Source: Thiomargarita sp. (GTDB lineage: Bacteria; Pseudomonadota; Gammaproteobacteria; Beggiatoales; Beggiatoaceae). From it: a DNA stretch of 5,370 bases. The stretch covers positions 1-5,370 of the forward strand of contig JAUXCJ010000123.1 in the NCBI GenBank assembly GCA_030618965.1, written 5' to 3'. The position numbers were made by a program, and so were the translations under genes. Shown here one piece after another: positions 1-5,370 of the stretch (the stretch's first letter is position 1; every line of letters begins with the position of its first letter). The notes under the pieces were generated by a model. The model saw only the letters and a list, made by a program, of their open reading frames with translations. It was not told the DNA's origin and searched no databases.

Positions 1-82
1 AAGGTTTTCGTTTAGCTTTTTTACGAGCTAAAGAAGCGGTTTTGCGTTCCTTACGTTTATGGTGAAGATTATCAGTGCCCAT
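1..82 (-). CDS. rloB: RloB-family protein, N-terminal 27 codons only (runs off the left edge)
   Basis: The frame opens with ATG (bases 82-80 on the minus strand) and stays open to the window edge. It encodes MGTDNLHHKRKERK followed by TASLARKKAKRKP. A start of Met-Gly-Thr/Ser-Asp-(Asn/Asp)-Leu-x-His-Lys-Arg-Lys, then a run rich in Lys, Arg and Ala, is what I recall as the characteristic beginning of RloB-like proteins. These are partners of RloA ATPases found near restriction-modification loci. The RloB core, a TOPRIM-like nuclease-type domain, would lie beyond the window and cannot be inspected. The start lies inside the last codons of the upstream rloA-like remnant: ATG comes 6 bases before the remnant's TGA ends. 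This gene-pair overlap is typical of translational coupling. I see no good Shine-Dalgarno sequence before the ATG, which fits coupling. The identification rests on 27 residues and the neighbouring RloA-like fragment. A different small basic protein is the main alternative. Confidence 0.66.
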   Translation of the reverse strand, partial: MGTDNLHHKRKERKTASLARKKAKRKP

Positions 83-476
83 TAATTTTAGTGATTGGCG
101 GCTTTTCATCAACTTGTCTCGTTTTCAACTGAAAATCCTCAATACTTAAATCAGCCGCCTTCATAAACTCTAAAATTTTCTGTTTGCTAGATTTTTCCTC
201 ACATTGACTAATCGTATTTCTAAGATTAAAATTGACGCTTTTTTCAACTTCAAGCTTTTCCTGAAACCAATCAAATACTGGTTTAATTAAATTTAATTGA
301 ATAGCAGTCGAGAAAAAAAGCGCGTTACTCCGTGTTGCTTGTTGCCAAATTTGGCGAGAGCCTTCTACCAAAATACCAGTATTAAAGCTATTTTCAGCTT
401 GTAATTCGGTTGCCGTATTTGCCACTTTAACAGTAAAATTAGTTTTAGCTACCGTCTGAATCATGATTTTCAACAT
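72..476 (-). pseudogene. Remnant of an RloA-like AAA_15 ATPase (middle part only)
   Basis: This open frame of 134 codons, or 154 if extended to an ATG at 536, contains a stretch I recognise from the middle of RloA-type AAA_15 ATPases. The stretch reads QIWQQATRSNALFFSTAIQLN, but followed directly by a shortened IKPVFDWFQ segment. It then has a helical region ending in KAADLSIEDFQ, where family members have an ...F(L/M)KAADLGI.D(I/L) motif. Recognisable similarity spans roughly 120-395. RloA proteins are usually about 400 residues or more, with Walker A at the N-terminus and Walker B and an H-loop near the C-terminus. None of these is present: the frame ends within about 16 residues of the ADL motif, in the tail QVDEKPPITKINGH. 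It therefore cannot be an active ATPase. The stop overlaps the RloB-like start, so the natural gene junction seems kept while internal sequence was lost. The 5' end lies against the divergent RND gene. It could instead be an expressed small protein, but gene decay is the simpler reading. Confidence 0.62.
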
Positions 477-479
477 TGT

Positions 480-492
480 ATTGGCAACCAAT
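480..492. repeat. 13-base perfect dyad just before the RND start
   Basis: ATTGG-CAA-CCAAT is a perfect inverted repeat with 5-base arms and a 3-base centre. It ends 4 bases before the ATG at 497 of the RND pump. Such a dyad could be a repressor site, since RND pumps are often controlled by local TetR- or MarR-type repressors, but no regulator gene is in the window. Arms this short can arise by chance. Confidence 0.25.
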
Positions 493-496
493 TTGT

Positions 497-3400
497 ATGC
501 AAAAACACCACAACAGTATAAACAATATAGCATCATGGTCAGTTTTTCATCCCGTTGGGGTGATTATGATCGCATTGGCAATTGTCGTATTGGGCTTGTT
601 TTCCTTGCACCGGCTCGGAATCAATCTTTTACCCCATATTATTTATCCTGAAATTCGAGTGCGTGTATTAGATCCCGGCGTACCTGCCTCGGTAATGGAA
701 GATAAGATTACGCGGCAGCTTGAGGAGCAATTGGCGATTACTGAGGATGCTATCAGTGTTCAATCACAGACAAGTGAAGGGCGGAGCGGTGTAGATTTGT
801 CATTTCCTTATGGTAAAGATATTGATATTGCGCTGCGTGATGCCAGTACTCGTTTAGATCGGGCTAAGCGTTTTTTACCCGACACTATTCAGCCGCCGGT
901 TATTTATAAAAGAGATCCGTCACAAATTCCGGTGCTGACTTTAGCGGTTAGTGCTTCTTTACAAGATCCCATCGCGCTACGCACTTGGGTTGATAAGAAT
1001 CTGTCTAAATGGTTTATCAATTTACCCGGCGTGGCTGCTGCGGAAGTAAGTGGAGGCTTAATTCGAGAAATTCAGATTTTACCGGATCAACAGCGTTTAG
1101 TTGCTTTGGGCTTAAGCTTGGAAGATGTGATAACCGCCTTAAAAGAAGCTAATGTGGAAACTGCTGGCGGGCGTTTATATATGCCTAAACAGGAAGTCAC
1201 AACGCGATTGCTTGGGCGATGGCAACGGGTGGAAGATATTGCAAAGTTGCGCTTAGGCCCTGAAAAGGCTTTCTTTTTAGGCGATATTGCCGAAATAATT
1301 GATACGCATCAAGATGAACGCTTGCGAGTGCGTTTTAATGATTTGCCCAGTATTAAGTTATCTCTGCAAAAACAGCCTCAAGCGAATACCGTTGAAGTGG
1401 TAGACACTGTCCTAGAACGACTTGATTGGCTCAAAGAGCAACGCATTTTACCCGCTGATGTACAATTAGATGTTGTTGATAATCAAGCAATTTATGTCAA
1501 ACAGGCGCTGACAAATGCGGCATTTTCGGCTTTAAGCGGTGCGCTATTAGCCATGTTAGTCGTTTATCTTTTTTTGGGAAATTTCCGCCATACCTTGATT
1601 ATTGGTACTGCGATTCCATTAGCGATTACAGTCACACTGATTCTGATGACATTTGGCGATTTAAGCTTAAATATTATGACTTTGGGTGGATTAGCCTTGG
1701 GCGTAGGTATGGTGGTTGATAATACCATTGTGATGCTAGAAAATATTACCCGTCATCAACAGTTCAGCAGTTCGCCAACTGATGGCGCAATCAAAGGCGT
1801 GGGCGAAATCACCAGCGCAATTGTTGCTGCGACTACAACGAACTTAGCTGCCGTACTGCCGTTTTTATTCATTCTTGGATTAGTCGGGCTACTTTTTCGG
1901 GAACTGATTTTTACCATTTCGGCAGCGATGCTGGCTTCTTTAGTTGTGGCTTTAACTATTGTACCTGCCTTAACCGGAAATCTGAAGCCAAAAACCGAAC
2001 CATCGGGATTATTACAACCTCTTGAATCACTTATAAAAATCATTTATTTGGTTTTTCTCAAGCATTTACTAAAATGGCCATTATTGGTAATTGCCCTATT
2101 TTGTATCGGATTATGGTTTAGCATACCCAGTTTTTTCACGGGGAAGCAGATTTTTTTACCAGATTTAGATGAAGGGCGTGTCAATATCAGAGTAACTGCG
2201 GAACCAGGAATTGCTTTAACTGAAATGGATGAAATAGTGATAAAATTAGAAAATCTGTTACAGGCACAAGCAGAAGTAGAATCAGTTTTTACTCAAATGG
2301 GCGGTTTTATTTTTGGACGCTCTCAATATGAAGTCAGCCATCGTAGTAGCCTCAATGTCCAATTAGTACCACTGACAAAAACCCGCCTTTGGATCAAAAA
2401 AATGAATCAAGAAGTGAAAAAGTTGGGTTTCATAGGCGTGAAAGTTCGTATGCGAAGCTCAGGCATTAGAGGCATACGATTAGGTAGCAGCGATGAGGAG
2501 TTCAGTTTACGTTTACAAGGTGAAAATTTAGACAAATTAATAGCTTTAGGTAATGAATTATTAGAGAATTTGAATTCTGTAGAAGGTTTGATTAATTTGA
2601 AACATTCTGCGGAAGAGGTGCGCCAAGAATTAGCCTTGATTGTCGATAGACAACGCGCTCATGCTTTAGGTTTTACGCCAGAATATATTGGGCGCGATTT
2701 AAAAATTTTAATGACAGGGAGCGTGGTGACAGATTTTATTGATAACGATGAAAGTATTGATGTGCGCCTACGTTTACCGCTGAATGAACTACAAAATCCG
2801 CAAGATTTAGAAGCGGTATTACTTTACAATAAAGAAGGCAAAGCATTCCGCTTAGATGAACTAGCACAAATGCAATGGATACCAGTGCCTGCTGAAATTA
2901 GGCGCGATCAACAACAACGTATTATTGAAATAAGTGGCGATCTCAGCGCCGGAACTACTTTAGCTGAAGTCATGACAGCCGTGGATGCACGTTTAGCGAA
3001 CTGGCAGTTACCAGATGGTTATACTTTATATGAAAGCGGAGCAGCAAAGGCATTACAGGAAAATAAGGCATTAACCCAAATCTTATTAGCTTTAGCAATA
3101 TTTTTAGTCTTTGTCGTGATGGCAGTGCAATATGAATCTCTACGGAATCCAATGGTCATTTTATTCAGCGTACCATTTGTAATAATCGGCGTAGCTCTAG
3201 GCATAGAATGGCTAAAAATGCCTTTGTCGATGCCAGTTTGGTTAGGACTAATTATGTTAGCTGGCATGGTGGTGAATAACGCCATAGTGTTAGTCGAAAC
3301 AATAGAACTACAAAGATTAAAACCAGGCTTATCAGTACAAACAGCGATTCTTGAAGCCGCAGCCCTGCGTTTACGCCCGATTTTGATGACAACCCTGACA

Positions 3401-3559
3401 ACAGTTATCGGATTATTACCCTTAGCACTGAACTGGGGAGAAGGAGCGGCTATGTTACAACCTTTGGCGATTACGATAGCTTTTGGATTGAGTTTCTCGT
3501 TATTGGTTAGTTTGTTGTTGGTGCCAAGCTGTTATTTGTGGTTGGCGCGTGCAAGGTAA
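497..3559 (+). CDS. RND-family efflux pump, inner-membrane permease subunit
   Basis: Resistance-nodulation-division permeases form trimers in the inner membrane. They export compounds using the proton gradient, together with a membrane-fusion protein and an outer-membrane channel. From ATG 497 the protein has 1020 residues, the normal family length. It shows the duplicated layout: TM1 at about 19-38 (HPVGVIMIALAIVVLGLF), a periplasmic loop to about 340, TM2-6 at about 341-492, TM7 at about 524-545, a second periplasmic loop to about 855, and TM8-12 at about 857-1016. The TM4 motif GMVVDNTIVMLEN (Asp408) and TM10 motif GMVVNNAIVLVE are diagnostic. They differ from AcrB, which has Asp-Asp in TM4 and Lys in TM10, and from CusA-type metal pumps (GAMVDAAIVMIEN). 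This suggests a drug/lipophile-type pump of a less-studied clade; the substrate is unknown. A TTG at 476 could extend the protein by 7 residues. I prefer ATG 497 because family similarity starts near NIASWSV, though no clear ribosome binding site precedes either. No fusion-protein gene adjoins it. Confidence 0.95.
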   Translation: MQKHHNSINNIASWSVFHPVGVIMIALAIVVLGLFSLHRLGINLLPHIIYPEIRVRVLDPGVPASVMEDKITRQLEEQLAITEDAISVQSQTSEGRSGVDLSFPYGKDIDIALRDASTRLDRAKRFLPDTIQPPVIYKRDPSQIPVLTLAVSASLQDPIALRTWVDKNLSKWFINLPGVAAAEVSGGLIREIQILPDQQRLVALGLSLEDVITALKEANVETAGGRLYMPKQEVTTRLLGRWQRVEDIAKLRLGPEKAFFLGDIAEIIDTHQDERLRVRFNDLPSIKLSLQKQPQANTVEVVDTVLERLDWLKEQRILPADVQLDVVDNQAIYVKQALTNAAFSALSGALLAMLVVYLFLGNFRHTLIIGTAIPLAITVTLILMTFGDLSLNIMTLGGLALGVGMVVDNTIVMLENITRHQQFSSSPTDGAIKGVGEITSAIVAATTTNLAAVLPFLFILGLVGLLFRELIFTISAAMLASLVVALTIVPALTGNLKPKTEPSGLLQPLESLIKIIYLVFLKHLLKWPLLVIALFCIGLWFSIPSFFTGKQIFLPDLDEGRVNIRVTAEPGIALTEMDEIVIKLENLLQAQAEVESVFTQMGGFIFGRSQYEVSHRSSLNVQLVPLTKTRLWIKKMNQEVKKLGFIGVKVRMRSSGIRGIRLGSSDEEFSLRLQGENLDKLIALGNELLENLNSVEGLINLKHSAEEVRQELALIVDRQRAHALGFTPEYIGRDLKILMTGSVVTDFIDNDESIDVRLRLPLNELQNPQDLEAVLLYNKEGKAFRLDELAQMQWIPVPAEIRRDQQQRIIEISGDLSAGTTLAEVMTAVDARLANWQLPDGYTLYESGAAKALQENKALTQILLALAIFLVFVVMAVQYESLRNPMVILFSVPFVIIGVALGIEWLKMPLSMPVWLGLIMLAGMVVNNAIVLVETIELQRLKPGLSVQTAILEAAALRLRPILMTTLTTVIGLLPLALNWGEGAAMLQPLAITIAFGLSFSLLVSLLLVPSCYLWLARAR

Positions 3560-3567
3560 CCTTGCAC
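3549..3567 (+). terminator. Palindromic hairpin over the RND stop codon, possible terminator
   Basis: GTGCAAGGT-A-ACCTTGCAC is a perfect inverted repeat with 9-base arms around one central base. As RNA it would fold as about 8 pairs with the stop codon UAA in the loop. A T-rich run (six Ts at 3580-3585, then ATTT) follows, but only about 12 bases after the stem. A classical intrinsic terminator has the U-run directly next to the stem. It could therefore be a weak terminator, an mRNA 3' stabiliser, or an attenuator between the pump gene and the downstream defence operon. Confidence 0.45.
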
Positions 3568-3623
3568 TCCGATTACTTCTTTTTTATTTCTCCACTCGTT
3601 AAATGAATTGATTGAATAGCAAT
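3560..3623. other. Short intergenic gap upstream of ptuA-like gene
   Basis: These 64 bases hold the right arm of the hairpin, a T-rich stretch at 3577-3589, and an in-frame two-codon reading frame (ATG AAT TGA, 3603-3611) before the ATPase start. There is no strong sigma-70 promoter: TTAAAT at 3599-3604 is a fair -10 but has no convincing -35. The gap is too short for a retron RNA (msr-msd) plus reverse transcriptase. The operon is therefore either co-transcribed with the pump gene or uses a promoter I cannot identify. Confidence 0.5.
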
Positions 3624-4865
3624 ATGAAAGTAAACTCTTTACAAATAAACGCTTTTCGTGGAATCAAGCAACTTGAGTTAGCGTTTTCGCCACGTACTAC
3701 CGTCTTTGTGGGCATTAATGGCGTAGGGAAAACGACTATCTTGGACTGTTTAGCTATTTTGCTTTCCTCGGTGATGAACAAAATCAGTGGTACAGAGGAA
3801 CGACTTGATAAAGAATCAGATATTTACAATGGCGCGAACGAGACACAAAATAAAATAATAGTCTCAATGGAGGGGCGCGAAATAACCTGGACGAATATTA
3901 CCCGCAAAAATGGCCAAAATATTTCTCTGGGTCAAATGGAGTCGATTGTCGAAAAGCTACAAGCAAATTTGGCTGAAAATCCAAAAGCGGGTATTCCTTT
4001 GGTTGTTTATTATCCAGTTAATAGGGCAGTATTTGATGTAGATATTTCTTTGAACATAACAGAACGCCCTGATTATCATCAACTGACCGCCTTAGAACGG
4101 GCTATTTCTTGGAAAACGATTGATTTCCAATCGTTTTTTGAATGGTTCCGTAATCGAGAAGATATTGAAAATGAAACCCGACTTGATAGAGATCCCAAAT
4201 ATCGTGACCGACAACTTGAGGCCGTGAGACAAGCGATTCAATCACTGATGCCCGGCTACACGGATTTACGAGTGCGCCGTTTACCCTTGCGTATGACTTT
4301 AACTAAAATAGATCATGAGTTAATTATCAATCAATTATCTGACGGAGAAAAATGTTTATTGGCGTTAACGGGTGATTTGGTTAGGCGTTTAGCGATTGCT
4401 AATCCGGCTTTGGCAAATCCACTCGAAGGTGCTGCTATTGTTTTGATTGATGAAATAGATTTACACCTTCATCCGCAATGGCAACGAGCGGTTATTCCTA
4501 AGTTAGAAGAGACTTTTCCTGGTTGTCAATTTATTGTCTCTACCCATTCACCACAAGTCATTAGTGAAGTTCAACCGCAGAAAGTTTATTTTTTGCGTGT
4601 TACTGACGAAGGTATTGTTGCCAATCTGGTGACAGAAGCTTATGGTAAAGATACTAATTTTATTCTGGAATGCCTGATGGAAACCTCAGAACGTCCTGCC
4701 AAGATTAAAGCAAAAATCATGCAACTCTTCCGTCTGATTGATGAGAATAAACTCAAGGCGGCGCGTGAGTTATTGCGACAATTAGAACAACAAATGGGCG
4801 CTAACGAACCCAAATTTGCCAAAGCTGAAGTACTGATCCACCGCAAAGAGGTTCTTGGGCGATGA
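3624..4865 (+). CDS. ptuA: PtuA-like AAA/ABC-type ATPase of a Septu-like anti-phage system
   Basis: This 413-residue RecF/ABC-like ATPase opens with the MKVNSLQINAFRGI signature typical of SMC/RecF-type heads. Motifs in order: Walker A GINGVGKTT (30-38); a central segment rich in charged residues with FFEWFRNRED near 170-180; an ABC-type signature LSDGEK (238-243); Walker B IVLIDEID with catalytic-type Glu277, followed by LHLHP; and the H-loop STHSP (His308). The C-terminal 80 residues are helical and charged, ending HRKEVLGR. All nucleotide-binding motifs look intact. PtuA ATPases pair with an HNH nuclease, PtuB, and are thought to control it in response to phage infection. The next gene is such a nuclease, with a 4-base ATGA overlap. 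I chose ATG 3624. An in-frame TTG at 3612 would add four residues, and a TGA directly before it prevents further extension. No good Shine-Dalgarno sequence is visible. An OLD-family ATPase is unlikely because no TOPRIM domain is present. Confidence 0.87.
   Translation: MKVNSLQINAFRGIKQLELAFSPRTTVFVGINGVGKTTILDCLAILLSSVMNKISGTEERLDKESDIYNGANETQNKIIVSMEGREITWTNITRKNGQNISLGQMESIVEKLQANLAENPKAGIPLVVYYPVNRAVFDVDISLNITERPDYHQLTALERAISWKTIDFQSFFEWFRNREDIENETRLDRDPKYRDRQLEAVRQAIQSLMPGYTDLRVRRLPLRMTLTKIDHELIINQLSDGEKCLLALTGDLVRRLAIANPALANPLEGAAIVLIDEIDLHLHPQWQRAVIPKLEETFPGCQFIVSTHSPQVISEVQPQKVYFLRVTDEGIVANLVTEAYGKDTNFILECLMETSERPAKIKAKIMQLFRLIDENKLKAARELLRQLEQQMGANEPKFAKAEVLIHRKEVLGR
4113..4137. repeat. 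Perfect 10-base inverted repeat inside the ptuA-like gene
   Basis: AAAACGATTG and CAATCGTTTT are exact reverse complements separated by five bases (ATTTC). Two more Ts follow, giving a T6 run at the 3' end. In RNA the stem could extend by two G-U pairs to the GG at 4111-4112. This looks like an intrinsic-terminator shape, although the stem has only three G-C pairs. It lies in codons for the WKTIDFQSFFEWF region, so it may be a by-product of coding. Confidence 0.4.
4845..4851 (+). promoter_or_regulatory. Ribosome binding site for the ptuB-like gene
   Basis: AAAGAGG lies within the last codons of the ATPase gene, 10 bases before the ATG at 4862. Together with the ATGA stop/start overlap it supports this start and coupled translation of the two proteins. 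Confidence 0.5.
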
Positions 4866-5370
4866 AACACATTCAAAAAGGGTCCGAACCAGAGGAATTG
4901 ACTAAATGGAAAGCGTTAGCGAATGAGGATTGGCAACCGGATTGGGATAATTTTCAAAAACCAGAAAAACCCACAGTACACAAGGCACTACTCAATGAAC
5001 AAGGCTATATTTGCTGCTATTGTGAACAACGTCTTGATAAAAGTACCAGTCACATAGAACATTTTCGGCCCCGAGAAACTTATCCAGATTTAACTTTAGT
5101 TTATGACAATTTTCTCTGCTCTTGCCCGGGCTGGAAAGAAGGAAAACGCACCGATCCACAAGAACATTGTGGTGCTAGCAAGGGAAATTGGTTTGATGAA
5201 AATCTCATGGTTTCTCCTTTGGAACCAAACTGTGAGCAATATTTTCAATATACGCTAGCAGGTGAAATACGCCCTAATTATACGCTTTATAAAAAAGCCA
5301 AAGCGGCCAAGGCGACGATTGAACATTGCGAGTTAAATCATGCCATACTTATTAAGATGCGCGAGCAAGC
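4862..5370 (+). CDS. ptuB: PtuB-like HNH endonuclease (TIGR02646 type), C-terminus beyond the window
   Basis: The frame starts with ATG in a 4-base overlap with the ATPase stop and is open for 169 codons to the edge. It begins MKHIQKGSEPEEL and has the family's HNH layout. A Cys pair lies in ICCYCEQRL (Cys51/52 and Cys54), and SHIEHFRP carries the His-Glu-His core (His64, Glu66, His67). Next come DNFLCSC (Asn83, Cys86, Cys88) and HCGASKGN (His102, Cys103, Lys107). The cysteines probably hold a structural zinc, while the HxEH and the downstream Asn/His are the usual metal-binding and catalytic positions of HNH nucleases. Proteins of this type are annotated as PtuB, the effector of Septu and of retron Ec78, where the PtuA-PtuB complex cleaves nucleic acid on phage infection. 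DNA versus tRNA as target cannot be decided here. All key residues appear present, so the enzyme should be active unless the unseen C-terminus is damaged. Confidence 0.88.
   Translation, partial: MKHIQKGSEPEELTKWKALANEDWQPDWDNFQKPEKPTVHKALLNEQGYICCYCEQRLDKSTSHIEHFRPRETYPDLTLVYDNFLCSCPGWKEGKRTDPQEHCGASKGNWFDENLMVSPLEPNCEQYFQYTLAGEIRPNYTLYKKAKAAKATIEHCELNHAILIKMREQ

Noticed and set aside
427..455. Possible sigma-70 promoter for the pump (TTAACA, 17 bases, TACCGT)
   Set aside because: The -35 is good but the -10 matches the consensus at only three of six positions, and this stretch overlaps the rloA remnant. Not strong enough to annotate.
463..651. Plus-strand 62-codon frame overlapping the start of the pump gene
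   Set aside because: It lies in another frame of the clearly coding RND gene, shows no family similarity, and shares its sequence with the pump's conserved N-terminal region.
1756..2043. Minus-strand 95-codon frame
   Set aside because: Antisense to the conserved TM5-TM6 region of the pump; no recognisable motifs.
2970..3285. Two overlapping minus-strand frames (60 and 88 codons)
   Set aside because: Both are antisense to the conserved TM8-TM10 region of the pump. Their composition reflects the membrane-segment codons on the other strand.
3562..3590. Possible promoter for ptuA (TTGCAC, 17 bases, TATTTC)
   Set aside because: Each box matches only three consensus positions, and the -35 overlaps the palindrome arm. 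Likely chance in T-rich sequence.
3560..3623. Retron ncRNA upstream of the PtuA/PtuB pair
   Set aside because: The gap is far too short for msr-msd, and no reverse transcriptase is encoded between the pump and the ATPase.
3599..3781. Minus-strand 60-codon frame
   Set aside because: Antisense to the Walker A region of the ATPase gene; no similarity of its own.
4640..4876. Minus-strand 78-codon frame
   Set aside because: Antisense to the C-terminal helical region of the ATPase and the ptuB start; no motif or ribosome binding site.

Overview
The window is an AT-rich bacterial segment with five gene-sized features. Two edges carry parts of different ATPase-plus-nuclease defence-type modules, and a large RND efflux pump gene lies between them. 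The pump's 12-membrane-segment architecture and envelope context point to a Gram-negative bacterium, probably a gammaproteobacterium. I cannot name a genus from sequence alone.

Left part (1-476, minus strand): the first 27 codons of a very basic protein that I read as the start of an RloB-family gene. Its first codons overlap the end of a short reading frame (72-476) that looks like the middle of an RloA-type AAA_15 ATPase. That frame lacks both the Walker A end and the Walker B/H-loop end, so the RloA/RloB pair appears decayed on its ATPase side. The 5' end of the remnant meets, or slightly overlaps, the 5' end of the pump gene on the other strand.

Middle (497-3559, plus strand): a full-length RND inner-membrane pump subunit of about 1020 residues. 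No membrane-fusion partner lies beside it in the window. A 19-base near-perfect palindrome covers its stop codon and is followed, after a gap, by a T-rich stretch.

Right part (3624-5370, plus strand): a complete ABC/RecF-like ATPase gene, followed with a 4-base ATGA overlap by a gene for an HNH nuclease of the TIGR02646/PtuB type, cut by the window end. Together they make a Septu-like (PtuA-PtuB) anti-phage operon. No reverse transcriptase or room for a retron RNA is visible directly upstream, so it looks like a stand-alone Septu rather than a retron-Ec78-type system.

The arrangement suggests a small defence island in turnover: one degraded module, one apparently intact module, and an unrelated transporter whose normal upstream neighbourhood seems to have been lost. 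No tRNA, rRNA, CRISPR array, insertion sequence or complete mobile element is visible.
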